A DNA stretch of 64,000 nt from DSCS01 sp035391585. Its GTDB lineage: Bacteria; Macinerneyibacteriota; Macinerneyibacteria; Macinerneyibacteriales; DSCS01. A model generated the notes under the pieces. The model did not search any database. It was not told where the DNA came from and worked only from the letters and a program-made list of their open reading frames with translations. Below are positions 33,271 through 41,184 of the stretch, piece after piece. Position 1 is the first letter of the stretch, and each line of letters starts with the position of its first letter. The DNA lies in NCBI GenBank assembly GCA_964574875.1, contig CAZNOX010000002.1, positions 113,678 to 177,677 of the forward strand, in the 5' to 3' direction. Both the position numbers and the translations under genes were made by a program.

Positions 33271-34731
33271 TCAGGCTTCCAGGAACGTGATGATCTTTTC
33301 AAGGATCCGCTTTTTCTCTTTGACCACGAGCGTATCCTTCTGAGTGTGGCTTCCCTTCTCTTTATTGGCGGTGTCCCGCTCCACCACAAGACGGCTGAGG
33401 GTCTCGGTGAGGGCATCACACTCCTTCATAAAGGCAAAGAGTTTCTTTTTGGGAACAAAAAAGAGGTGCCCGGCTGTCTGCATGACACAGTCAGCGGAAA
33501 CCGGCTGGTCCCGCAGGAGTGACATCTCGCCCAGGATGGCCCCCGGTTCCACAGAAGCGATGATTTTCCCGTTTTTCACAACATCTGCAGCCCCGGTGAT
33601 CAAAAAGTAAAGGCCGCGGCTCTCTTCTCCATCTGACAAAAAGGTCTCTCCCTTGCCGTAGGCATCCAGGCTTCCCAGGGAGAGAAGCGTCTTGAACTCT
33701 GCCGTTGTGAGGTAGGAAAAGAAGGGGTGGTGTTCCAGAGAGGGCGGGGGAGCGCTTTTGCGCGGGACATGTCTCTCCAGGGATTGGATGGGATAGGGGA
33801 TCACGATCCCTTTTCGTTTCAGGACATAGTAGAGGTTCCTGTAAAACTCGTGCCGGATCCTCCTGAAATGCTGCCGGTTGTCGATGGAGAAATAGACAGC
33901 GTAATTGACGGAAAAATCACCGTACTCTTCGAGGTAGATCTCAGGCTCCTCTCTTCTGAAGATATTGTCGATCCCCCGGAGGGCTTCCCGGACAGCTGCG
34001 TCCACCTCGTGGGGCGCGGTGTCATAAGAGACGCCGATGGGGAGAGAGATCTTTTCCCTCTTCAAAGGTTTGGAGTAGTTGGTGAGTTTTGTCTTGAGGA
34101 TCTCGCCGTTGGGGATGACCACAAGGTGGTTGTTCATGGTCCTGATCTTGGTGTTGTACCAGTTGATCTCCACGATCTCTCCTTCATGGGGATCCAGCCG
34201 GACCCAGTCTCTCACACGGATGGGCGCGTTGATGGAGATGATGATCCCTGCAAAGATATCAGCCAGAAGAGATTGCAGGGCAAGGCCCAGGATGATGGAC
34301 ATGACACCTAAAGAGGCGAAATACCCTGTGCTCAGCCTGGGGATATATTTGCCCAGAAAAAGAACGATGAAGAGAGAGACGAGGACGATTTTGATGAGGT
34401 TACGCAGCAGCTGGGGGACTTCATATTTCTTTTTCTGAATGAGATAGTAGTCGAAAAAGATGACATCGATAAAGGTAAAAAGGTTATAGAAGAGGATGAA
34501 CCAGACGATGAGGGAGTACCAGGTGTCGATATTGGAGATCACAAAGACCGGGGCCACTTTAAGGCAGATATAGAGAGACGACAGGGTGAGAAAGATCCCG
34601 ATGAGACGCAGCTTTTTCAAGACAGGGACGGCTTTCCACAAAAGACGTTTGAGAAAAAGAAAGAGGACTGTGAGAAAAAGGAAACCGGCCAGGAAAAAGA
34701 GATAAGAGGCAAAGCGGGTCATCTCAGGCAT
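33271..34731 (-). CDS. MscS-type mechanosensitive channel with C-terminal cyclic-nucleotide-binding-type domain
   Basis: A 486-residue inner-membrane channel. Four or five N-terminal helices (to about residue 160) are followed by the pore helix and beta domain of MscS (GVMSIILGLALQSLLADIFA, then INAPIRVRDWVRL, IRTMNNHLVVIPNGEIL). From about 345 comes a cNMP-binding fold (GETFLSDGEESRGLYFLITG and LGEMSLLRDQPVSADCV). In the latter the Arg that normally contacts the cyclic phosphate is not seen (PVSADC where PRAAT-like is usual), so ligand binding is doubtful. The ATG at 34731 has no ribosome site and lies 6 bases from a TATAAT box, so the mRNA may be leaderless. Confidence 0.88.
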   Translation of the reverse strand: MPEMTRFASYLFFLAGFLFLTVLFLFLKRLLWKAVPVLKKLRLIGIFLTLSSLYICLKVAPVFVISNIDTWYSLIVWFILFYNLFTFIDVIFFDYYLIQKKKYEVPQLLRNLIKIVLVSLFIVLFLGKYIPRLSTGYFASLGVMSIILGLALQSLLADIFAGIIISINAPIRVRDWVRLDPHEGEIVEINWYNTKIRTMNNHLVVIPNGEILKTKLTNYSKPLKREKISLPIGVSYDTAPHEVDAAVREALRGIDNIFRREEPEIYLEEYGDFSVNYAVYFSIDNRQHFRRIRHEFYRNLYYVLKRKGIVIPYPIQSLERHVPRKSAPPPSLEHHPFFSYLTTAEFKTLLSLGSLDAYGKGETFLSDGEESRGLYFLITGAADVVKNGKIIASVEPGAILGEMSLLRDQPVSADCVMQTAGHLFFVPKKKLFAFMKECDALTETLSRLVVERDTANKEKGSHTQKDTLVVKEKKRILEKIITFLEA

Positions 34732-34737
34732 GAACAG

Positions 34738-34765
34738 ATTATATCACGGGGAAAGGAATGCACAA
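34738..34765 (-). promoter_or_regulatory. Promoter abutting the MscS-type gene start (leaderless)
   Basis: The minus strand has TTGTGC (34760-34765), a 16-base spacer and TATAAT (34738-34743). Only 6 bases separate the -10 box from the ATG, so transcription should start at or next to the A of the start codon. Confidence 0.6.
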
Positions 34766-34774
34766 GAAAAAAGG

Positions 34775-34847
34775 TGGCGGGACCCAGAATCGAACTGGGG
34801 ACACGAGGATTTTCAGTCCACTGCTCTACCGACTGAGCTATCCCGCC
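34775..34847 (-). tRNA. tRNA-Phe (GAA)
   Basis: A 73-nt cloverleaf. The acceptor stem is GGCGGGA/TCCCGCC with discriminator A, the D arm has AGCTCAGTCGGTAGAGC, the anticodon loop reads CTGAAAA (GAA), and the T arm holds GTTCGATTC. The 3' CCA is not encoded. It is the last of three tRNAs in one transcript. Confidence 0.97.
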
Positions 34848-34858
34848 GAAAAAAGAAA

Positions 34859-34933
34859 CGGAGCTGACGAGACTCGAACTCGCGACCTCCTGCGTGACAG
34901 GCAGGCGTTCTAACCAAACTGAACTACAGCTCC
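34859..34933 (-). tRNA. tRNA-Asp (GTC)
   Basis: A 75-nt cloverleaf. The acceptor stem is GGAGCTG/CAGCTCC with discriminator G as expected for Asp. The anticodon stem CCTGC/GCAGG encloses CTGTCAC (anticodon GTC), and the T arm is GAGTTCGAGTCTC. CCA is not encoded. Confidence 0.97.
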
Positions 34934-34940
34934 ATAAGAA

Positions 34941-35014
34941 TGGGCGATGTAGGACTTGAACCTACGACCCCCTGCTTGTAAGGCAGGTGTTCTAGCCAAC
35001 TGAACTAATCGCCC
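34941..35014 (-). tRNA. tRNA-Val (TAC)
   Basis: A 74-nt cloverleaf. The acceptor stem is GGGCGAT/ATCGCCC with discriminator A. The anticodon loop CTTACAA (TAC) sits in the stem CCTGC/GCAGG, and the T arm is TAGGTTCAAGTCCTA. CCA is not encoded. It is first in the Val-Asp-Phe cluster. Confidence 0.97.
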
Positions 35015-35031
35015 GCTGGCTGACGCAAAGG

Positions 35032-35059
35032 AATATAACATAGTGAGTCTTTTTGTCAA
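35032..35059 (-). promoter_or_regulatory. Promoter of the tRNA Val-Asp-Phe operon
   Basis: Minus-strand TTGACA (35054-35059), 16-base spacer, TATATT (35032-35037), about 17 bases before the tRNA-Val 5' end. A perfect -35 box fits strong stable-RNA transcription. Confidence 0.8.
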
Positions 35060-35076
35060 GCGGTATTTCCGGATAA

Positions 35077-36453
35077 TCACGTTTTTTTATACCGTGTCCC
35101 CTCCGGAGTATCTTCCAGAATAATACCCAGTTCTTTCAACCGGTCGCGGATCAGGTCGGCCAGCTCAAAATCCCTGGAGGTGCGGGCCCGTTGCCGGATG
35201 TCCATGAGGATCTCCATGAGGCCGTGAAGGGTCTCGCCCGAGAGAGCTGTCTCATCACCGGGGAGGATGAAAAAGAGGGTGTCCCATCGGCGGAGCCACT
35301 GTTTGACAGCTCCGGCGAGGGCCGCCGAGTCCTTGTCTTTGAAACAGGCCGACACCGCTTCGAAGAAGACCCCGAGCGCTCCGGACGTGTTGAAGTCATC
35401 GTTGAGAAAGGCGCGGACCCGTTGATCCCACTCGCGGATAAGAGCGTCATCCGCCCTCTCCTCCACGTGGGCGAACGTGTGGAAAAAATTATTAAAGCGC
35501 TGATACTTGGCTTCCGCATCAGCCAGGGCGTCGGTGGTAAAATCGAGGAGTTTCCTGTAATGGGCGGAAAAGAGAAAAAGGCGCAGGACCTGGGGCAGAT
35601 GATCTTTGAGCAGGGAGCGGACGGTGATATCATTCCCCAGGGACTTGCTCATCTTGGCCCCGTTCAGGTTGACATAAGCGTTGTGCATCCAGTAGCGGGC
35701 CAGGGGTTCGCCCAGGGCCGCTTCAGATTGGGCGATCTCGTTTTCATGATGGGGAAAGACCAGGTCTTCTCCGCCTGCGTGGATATCCAGGGTCCGGCCG
35801 GCAAACTGCCGGCTCATGGCGGAACACTCGATGTGCCAGCCCGGACGGCCGTTTCCCCAGGGACTTTCCCAGGAGGGTTCTCCCGGTTTGGAGAGTTTCC
35901 ACAGAGCGAAGTCGAAGGGATCCTCTTTTTCGTCCTTGACGGAGATCCGGGACCCGGCCTGAAGGTCGTCCAGGCTTTTTTTCGAGAGTTTTCCGTACCC
36001 CTGGAATTTTCTCACCCGGAAATAGACCCCATCGGAGATCGTATAGGTAAACCCCTTTTTCTCCAGGGTTTCGATAAGGCTGATCATGGTGGGGATGGTC
36101 TCTGTGGCTCTGGGGGCGATATCAGGACGGAGGACTCCCAGCCGGCTCATGTCTTCCTGAAAAGCCAGGGTAAAGCGTTCCGCCACGCTGTCCCATGTCG
36201 TCTTTTCCGAAACAGCCTTATGAATGATCTTGTCCTCGACATCGGTGATGTTCTGGATAAAGGTGACTTGATATCCGCTTTGTGAGAGGTAGCGCCTGAT
36301 GAAATCAAAAAGGACGAATGCACGGGCGTTGCCGATATGGATATAGTTGTAGACCGTGGGTCCGCAGCAGTAAAAAAGGACGCGGCTGCCGTCCAGAGGC
36401 ACAAAGGGTTCCTTTTTCCCGGCCAGGGTGTTGTAAAGCGTGATCTTCTCCAT
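35077..36453 (-). CDS. cysS: Cysteinyl-tRNA synthetase
   Basis: Class I synthetase of 458 residues. The zinc site starts with FYCCGPTVYNYIHIGNARAF, which also contains the HIGH-like HIGN motif. Further zinc ligands are WHIECSAM and HHENEIAQSEA, and the KMSKS loop is intact (NGAKMSKSLGND). The C-terminal DALR-type helical domain is present. GGGAGG lies 5 bases before the ATG. The gene is divergent from ftcD. Confidence 0.97.
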   Translation of the reverse strand: MEKITLYNTLAGKKEPFVPLDGSRVLFYCCGPTVYNYIHIGNARAFVLFDFIRRYLSQSGYQVTFIQNITDVEDKIIHKAVSEKTTWDSVAERFTLAFQEDMSRLGVLRPDIAPRATETIPTMISLIETLEKKGFTYTISDGVYFRVRKFQGYGKLSKKSLDDLQAGSRISVKDEKEDPFDFALWKLSKPGEPSWESPWGNGRPGWHIECSAMSRQFAGRTLDIHAGGEDLVFPHHENEIAQSEAALGEPLARYWMHNAYVNLNGAKMSKSLGNDITVRSLLKDHLPQVLRLFLFSAHYRKLLDFTTDALADAEAKYQRFNNFFHTFAHVEERADDALIREWDQRVRAFLNDDFNTSGALGVFFEAVSACFKDKDSAALAGAVKQWLRRWDTLFFILPGDETALSGETLHGLMEILMDIRQRARTSRDFELADLIRDRLKELGIILEDTPEGTRYKKT

Positions 36454-36476
36454 GGGACCTCCCGTTCTTTTTGTCG

Positions 36477-36505
36477 ATTTTACCGCTATCCGGACAGGGT
36501 GTCAA
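36477..36505 (-). promoter_or_regulatory. Promoter of cysS
   Basis: Minus-strand TTGACA (36500-36505), 17-base spacer, TAAAAT (36477-36482), about 23 bases before the ATG. No T-box or other leader fits in this space. Confidence 0.8.
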
Positions 36506-36553
36506 CGGGAAGGAGGCGTGCGGGGGAGAAAAAGGGCCGCCTCCCGATAGTCC

Positions 36554-36581
36554 TTGACAAGAGAACGGCTCTCTTTATAGT
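36554..36581 (+). promoter_or_regulatory. ftcD promoter with inverted repeat in the spacer
   Basis: TTGACA (36554-36559), 16-base spacer, TATAGT (36576-36581). The spacer is occupied by AAGAGA-ACGGC-TCTCTT (36559-36575), a 6-bp inverted repeat in the same position as the arsR operator above, suggesting repression. Confidence 0.7.
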
Positions 36582-36604
36582 AAGAGAAATCGCGGAGGTG
36601 TATC

Positions 36605-38275
36605 ATGCAGAAGATCATAGAGTGTGTCCCGAATTTCAGTGAAGGCCGAAACATGGGCCTTATCGACAAGATCACTTCAGAGATCAGCCAGACAGAGGGC
36701 GTCGTCCTTCTTGATGTGGATCCCGGGAAGGACACCAACAGGACGGTGGTGACTTTTGTCGGGTCTCCCGAGGGTGTGAAAGAAGCCGCATTCCAGGCGA
36801 TCAAAAGAGCCTCTGAACTCATCGACATGCAGCAGCACAGCGGAGCGCATCCCCGGATGGGGGCCACAGACGTCTGTCCGCTTATTCCTGTTTCAGGGGT
36901 CACCGTGGAAGAGTGTGTGGCCCTGGCCCGGGAGATCGGCCAGCGTGTGGGTGAAGAGCTCGGTATTCCCGTCTATCTCTATGAAGAAGCGGCCACAAGG
37001 CCGGAAAGGAAAAACCTCGCCGCCATCCGGAAAGGGGAATATGAAGCTCTGCCGGAGAAGATGAAAGACCCCGGATTTGCTCCGGATTTCGGACCCGCCC
37101 GGTTCAACGCCAGGGCCGGAGCCACAGTCATCGGAGTCCGCGAATTCCTCCTGGCCTACAATATCAACCTCAACACCCGGGATCAGAAAGCCGCCCATGA
37201 TATTGCTCTGACCATCAGGGAAAGCGGCCGCGCGAAACGCGACCGTCAGGGCCGGATCGTCAAAGACGAACAGGGCAGGACAGTTAAAGTCCCCGGTCTC
37301 CTCCAGCAGTGTAAAGCCGTGGGGTGGTACATCGACGAGTACGGATATGCCCAGATCTCAATGAACCTGACCAATTACAAAATCACCAATCTTCACCAGG
37401 CTTTTGAGACCGTTGATAAAGAGGCCCGTAAAAAAGGGCTGCGGGTCACGGGAAGCGAGGTCGTGGGGCTTCTCCCCAAAGAGGCCCTTCTCCAGGCGGG
37501 CCGCTATTTTCTGAATAAACAGGGTAAAAACAGGGGGATCCCGGAAAAGGAGATCCTGCACTCCGCGGTCCTCTCCCTGGGGCTCAATGACACCACCCCC
37601 TTTGACCCTGAAGAGAAGATCATCGAGTACCGGATCCGTCCTCAGCAGCGGGGGCTGGCCGGGCTGACGGTGAGGGAGTTCGCCGACGAGCTCTCATCCG
37701 ACTCTCCCGCTCCGGGGGGAGGGAGTGTTGCCGCCTTGTCCGGAGCCCTTTCTGCAGCGCTCTCCTCGATGGTGGCCAACCTCACCTTCGGAAAAAAGGG
37801 TTATGAGCGGAAAAACAGCCTCATGGAAGAGGTCGCCTCTGAAGCACAGGAGATGAAGCGGCGATACCTGGATCTCATCGACAGGGATACTGAGGCCTTT
37901 AATACTTTTATGGACGCCATGAAAATGCCGAAAAAAAGCGATGAAGAGAAAGCCCTCAGAGACCAAGCCATGGAAGAGGCTGCGAAAGACGCCACAAGGA
38001 TCCCCCTGGAAACACTCCGGCTCACAGAGAGGCTGTGTGAACTGGCTGCTGTCGTGGGACGCAAGGGGAATCCCAATGCCGCCAGCGACGCTGCCGTGGC
38101 CGCGGTCATGGCCGAAGCGGCGGCGGAAAGCGCTGCTCTGAACGTGATGATCAACCTCCCCGGGATCAGGGACAGCCGTTTTACAGAAGAGGGTGCCCGG
38201 GAGACAGAGGAGATCCTGGACCGCGTGAAGAAAGAACGCAAAAGGATCGTCAGCGCCGTCAAAAGAAAATTGTAG
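36605..38275 (+). CDS. ftcD: Bifunctional glutamate formimidoyltransferase / formimidoyl-THF cyclodeaminase
   Basis: Moves the formimino group of formiminoglutamate to tetrahydrofolate and then releases ammonia to give methenyl-THF, the end of one histidine degradation route. The 556 residues contain the transferase domains (IIECVPNFSEGRNMGL, HSGAHPRMGATDVCPL, GLRVTGSEVVGLLP) to about 330 and the helical cyclodeaminase from about 350 (SDSPAPGGGSVAALSGALSA, RKGNPNAASDAAVAAVMAEA). The length matches the animal two-domain enzyme. GGAGG lies 6 bases before the ATG. No other hut gene is nearby, so it may serve folate one-carbon supply from histidine or purine fermentation. Confidence 0.95.
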   Translation: MQKIIECVPNFSEGRNMGLIDKITSEISQTEGVVLLDVDPGKDTNRTVVTFVGSPEGVKEAAFQAIKRASELIDMQQHSGAHPRMGATDVCPLIPVSGVTVEECVALAREIGQRVGEELGIPVYLYEEAATRPERKNLAAIRKGEYEALPEKMKDPGFAPDFGPARFNARAGATVIGVREFLLAYNINLNTRDQKAAHDIALTIRESGRAKRDRQGRIVKDEQGRTVKVPGLLQQCKAVGWYIDEYGYAQISMNLTNYKITNLHQAFETVDKEARKKGLRVTGSEVVGLLPKEALLQAGRYFLNKQGKNRGIPEKEILHSAVLSLGLNDTTPFDPEEKIIEYRIRPQQRGLAGLTVREFADELSSDSPAPGGGSVAALSGALSAALSSMVANLTFGKKGYERKNSLMEEVASEAQEMKRRYLDLIDRDTEAFNTFMDAMKMPKKSDEEKALRDQAMEEAAKDATRIPLETLRLTERLCELAAVVGRKGNPNAASDAAVAAVMAEAAAESAALNVMINLPGIRDSRFTEEGARETEEILDRVKKERKRIVSAVKRKL

Positions 38276-38303
38276 ATTCCGGGACTCAGAGAACGGGAAG
38301 AAG

Positions 38304-38329
38304 AGGGGGCTTTCGCCCCCTTTTTTTTT
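38304..38329 (+). terminator. Rho-independent terminator after ftcD
   Basis: GGGGGC/GCCCCC with a TTTC loop (38305-38320) followed by nine T. It lies between convergent ftcD and the M18 peptidase gene and touches the latter's stop codon. Confidence 0.9.
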
Positions 38330-39629
38330 AGAGAGAGGGATGACTGAAAAACGCGCGAAAAGCCCGTGTCATGAAGTCGTGGTCAAGGACACCGGCGGTT
38401 TCGCGGATAGAGTGCATGGCCCACATGGGGTTGCCCACATCCACAGTCTTGATACCCAGAGATGCCGATGAGACCGGGCCGATGGTGCTCCCTGACGGGA
38501 TGTCGGAACGGTTGGTCATCTTCTGACACGGGATCTCTTCTTCACGGCAGAGCTTCTCAAAAAGAGAGGCTGTCTCTGCTGTGGTGGCGTACCTGAAATT
38601 CGCATTCAGTTTGATGACCGGGCCCCTGTTGATGCGCGGGGCATAATCGGGGTCATGTTTATCGCTAAAATTAGGATGAAGGGCATGGGCCATATCCGCC
38701 GAGATCATAAAAGAGCGTGCAGCAGCCCGATACCAGGCATCCGGAGCGTTTTCTCCGAAAGCCGGAAGAAGGCGGGAAAGAGTGTCTTTAAGGAAGGACG
38801 AGCCTGCTCCCTGGAGGGTGTTGCTGCCCACCTCTTCGTTGTCATAGAACGCAGCGACGATTGTCGTCCCGGGGTCCTCTGTTGAAAGGAGGGCCTGAAG
38901 CGCGGCATGGCACATGGCCAGGTTATCGATACGTCCCGCTGTGATGAGCTCCGTGTTCATCCCGGTGTACATCCCTGGTGTGGCATCAAAGAGAAAAAGA
39001 TCCATCTCTCCGATGTTATCCGGATGGACTTCAAGCTCACGGGCGACAAACCTCCTCAGGGCTCCCTTTTCAGGATCACCGGCAGCAGCGGAAAAAACGG
39101 CGGGCAGATGAGTCTGCCTGTTGAGCTCAAAGCCTTTGTTGACATCTCTGTTCATATGGATGGCCAGATTGGGGATGATGGCCACAGGCCGTTTTGTCTT
39201 GAGAAGCTTCTGGACGCTCTTCCCGTTTTCGGTGATCATGACACGGCCTGCCAGGGAGAGTTCCCTGTCCAGCCAGGTATTGAGGATAGGCCCTCCGTAG
39301 ACTTCGACCCCGACCTTCAGGTAGTTGCCGGAAGCCGACTCGCTTTCGTTTTTGATCTTGAAAAGGGGGCTGTCCGTATGGGCTCCGATGAGCCGGAAAC
39401 CGTTCTGAACCGGGCTCTCTTTTCCCAGGGAGAAAGCGATGAGCGCTGAATTGTTGCGGACCACATAATATTTTCCCCCGGGGCGGACGGACCAGCTCTC
39501 CTCCTCTTTGAGGGGCCGGAATCCCTTCGCTTCAAGTTTCTGTATCAGAGCCGCCGTCGCGTGGAATGAGGTGGCTGATTTGTTGATAAAAGTAAGCAGA
39601 TCATCTGTTAATGCATAGACGTGTTCCAT
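38328..39629 (-). CDS. M18 family aminopeptidase
   Basis: A 433-residue two-zinc aspartyl-type aminopeptidase, cytoplasmic. The metal and catalytic motifs of the family are present: GAHTDSPLFKIK (zinc His and Asp), YDNEEVGSNTLQGAGSSFL (catalytic and zinc Glu), ISADMAHALHPNF, and the late zinc His in NPMWAMHSIRETAG. The length is normal. GGAAAGGAG lies before the ATG. It probably helps amino-acid recycling or peptide use. Confidence 0.95.
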   Translation of the reverse strand: MEHVYALTDDLLTFINKSATSFHATAALIQKLEAKGFRPLKEEESWSVRPGGKYYVVRNNSALIAFSLGKESPVQNGFRLIGAHTDSPLFKIKNESESASGNYLKVGVEVYGGPILNTWLDRELSLAGRVMITENGKSVQKLLKTKRPVAIIPNLAIHMNRDVNKGFELNRQTHLPAVFSAAAGDPEKGALRRFVARELEVHPDNIGEMDLFLFDATPGMYTGMNTELITAGRIDNLAMCHAALQALLSTEDPGTTIVAAFYDNEEVGSNTLQGAGSSFLKDTLSRLLPAFGENAPDAWYRAAARSFMISADMAHALHPNFSDKHDPDYAPRINRGPVIKLNANFRYATTAETASLFEKLCREEEIPCQKMTNRSDIPSGSTIGPVSSASLGIKTVDVGNPMWAMHSIRETAGVLDHDFMTRAFRAFFSHPSL

Positions 39630-39650
39630 AGTGACTCCTTTCCTGGCATT

Positions 39651-39678
39651 ATGGTAATCTGAAAATAAAACGGGTCAA
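39651..39678 (-). promoter_or_regulatory. Promoter of the M18 aminopeptidase gene
   Basis: Minus-strand TTGACC (39673-39678), 16-base spacer, TACCAT (39651-39656), about 22 bases before the ATG and just after the DUF4282 terminator. Confidence 0.5.
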
Positions 39679-39680
39679 GG

Positions 39681-39712
39681 AAATAAAAAGAAGGGGGAGG
39701 AGTCCCTCCCCC
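39681..39712 (-). terminator. Rho-independent terminator after the DUF4282 gene
   Basis: On the minus strand GGGGGAGG pairs with CCTCCCCC around GACT (39693-39712), followed by TTCTTTTTATTT. It separates the membrane protein gene from the M18 peptidase gene. Confidence 0.88.
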
Positions 39713-39719
39713 GGAAACA

Positions 39720-40013
39720 TTATTTTTTGCTGTCGATGCTTTTCAGAGTCTCGTAGATCTTGAAGAGGATGATAATGATCTCCATATAGACGCGGGTCAG
39801 GATCGTAGCGATAAGAATAAAGAGAGGAGCTCCGATGATGAGCGCCAGCAGTCCTGAAGCGAAGCCGCCCTGGAATCCGGCAACAATAATACCAAGGGCT
39901 CCCAGTACGATCCCGATGAGACTCAGGATGTAGAGAAACTTGATGACTTTCCCGGTGATGAAATCAGTAAAGTTAATGTCCAACAACGCTTTGAAAAAAC
40001 TCTTTCCTTCCAT
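39720..40013 (-). CDS. DUF4282-like small membrane protein
   Basis: A 97-residue protein with two membrane helices (about residues 23-45 and 53-75). It starts MEGKSFFKALLDINFTDFIT, and the second helix runs into a conserved-type RVYMEIIIILFKIYETLKSI. The pattern fits the DUF4282 family of unknown function. ATG 40013 is chosen because GGAGG lies 6 bases upstream; the longer frame is not supported. It is monocistronic, with its own promoter and terminator. Confidence 0.78.
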   Translation of the reverse strand: MEGKSFFKALLDINFTDFITGKVIKFLYILSLIGIVLGALGIIVAGFQGGFASGLLALIIGAPLFILIATILTRVYMEIIIILFKIYETLKSIDSKK

Positions 40014-40041
40014 ATCCAACCTCCATTTGTTAATGATGTCT

Positions 40042-40070
40042 ATTATAACCCAGCGGCGCAAAGATTGCAA
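40042..40070 (-). promoter_or_regulatory. Promoter of the DUF4282 gene
   Basis: Minus-strand TTGCAA (40065-40070), 17-base spacer, TATAAT (40042-40047). It is divergent from the promoter of the next lipoprotein gene. Confidence 0.75.
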
Positions 40071-40088
40071 CCATTCCTTAAGTTTTCC

Positions 40089-40116
40089 TTGATTTTTTAA
40101 GAGCCCCGTTTAGTAT
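40089..40116 (+). promoter_or_regulatory. Promoter of the lipoprotein/outer-membrane-protein pair
   Basis: TTGATT (40089-40094), 16-base spacer, TAGTAT (40111-40116), followed by GGGAGG before the ATG at 40138. Confidence 0.65.
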
Positions 40117-40137
40117 GAACGAAGATGGGAGGTCAGT

Positions 40138-41184
40138 ATGAACCGGTTTTTTCTGGCTATTGTCGCGCTGATGCTGGTCATGACAGGATGCGGGGGAACG
40201 CATAAGTTCTCCACCATGGGGACGGAGTATCAGATCGCTTACTTCACAGATGAAGGATTACAACGGGAACATGGAGCGCTCATTGTGAAAGAGCTTTCCT
40301 ATCCCCTCTATTTTACTCACAGGGAAAGTATCTTTGAGGTCGTCCCGCGTGATATCACATCCGTTGGGAAGTTCACAAAGTATAAAAATATCGTCTTTGC
40401 CGATGATGTCTCCACAGAAGAGGGTGTCACCGTCTTTTTAAGGGATATTTTAGGGAGCGATGTCCTGAACAGTGTCAACAGGATCTCCATCGCCCATCAG
40501 AAAGATGTCTGGATCGACGGACAGAGTGTTCTCTTCATCCTCTTCAATGGAACGGACTATACCCCTGACGATGTCAAAAAAGCGGTGCAGGATGCTCATC
40601 ACCGCCTTGATGAGTATATCGCAGAGCGGATCAGAGAGGACCTTGACAAGGAGAAACTTTCAAAAAAAGCCGCCGGGATGAGCCGCGAGCGGTTCGGATT
40701 TCCCCTGCTTATCCCGTCACGGTATACGCTGTTCAAAGAGTCACAGACATTTCTCTCCTTTGTGGCCAGGATGCCGGACAGGCTCTTTTTTGTGGCGGAA
40801 CTCCCTCTCAGCGATGAGCCGGTGACCATGTCATCCATGATCGAGGCCCGGAATACCCTGACAGCATCCTATTACGGGGGAGACCGGATCTTTGAAGAGC
40901 TCTATCAATGGAAGAAAGAATCTCCTGATATCCCGTATTATGCGGATTTTGATGTGGTCAGTGTCGACGGCCGCATGGTCTATAAACTCACAGGCCTCTG
41001 GGAAAACCCGGAGAATGTCAACGGCGGCCCCTTCATCACCTACCTTGTGGAAGAGGGCGGGAAGCGTTATCTTCTGGATGCCATGCTCTTCTATCCGTCA
41101 GGGAATAAATGGCCTTTTTTGAATAAACTCGAGGCTTCTCTGAAAAGGACGGTCCAGGGGCTGGAGACCGGGGTCGAACCATGA
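40138..41184 (+). CDS. Lipoprotein, DUF4837-like
   Basis: A 348-residue protein with a lipoprotein signal (lipobox around VMTGC, Cys at residue 18). The mature part has two similar alpha/beta halves: one around FTKYKNIVFADDVSTEEG to HQKDVWIDGQSVLFIL, the other around FGFPLLIPSRYTLFKES. This layout recalls the DUF4837 family of lipoproteins, of unknown function; that match is from memory of the pattern and is tentative. It overlaps the next gene (a large barrel) by 4 bases, so the two may form an envelope complex. Confidence 0.7.
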   Translation: MNRFFLAIVALMLVMTGCGGTHKFSTMGTEYQIAYFTDEGLQREHGALIVKELSYPLYFTHRESIFEVVPRDITSVGKFTKYKNIVFADDVSTEEGVTVFLRDILGSDVLNSVNRISIAHQKDVWIDGQSVLFILFNGTDYTPDDVKKAVQDAHHRLDEYIAERIREDLDKEKLSKKAAGMSRERFGFPLLIPSRYTLFKESQTFLSFVARMPDRLFFVAELPLSDEPVTMSSMIEARNTLTASYYGGDRIFEELYQWKKESPDIPYYADFDVVSVDGRMVYKLTGLWENPENVNGGPFITYLVEEGGKRYLLDAMLFYPSGNKWPFLNKLEASLKRTVQGLETGVEP

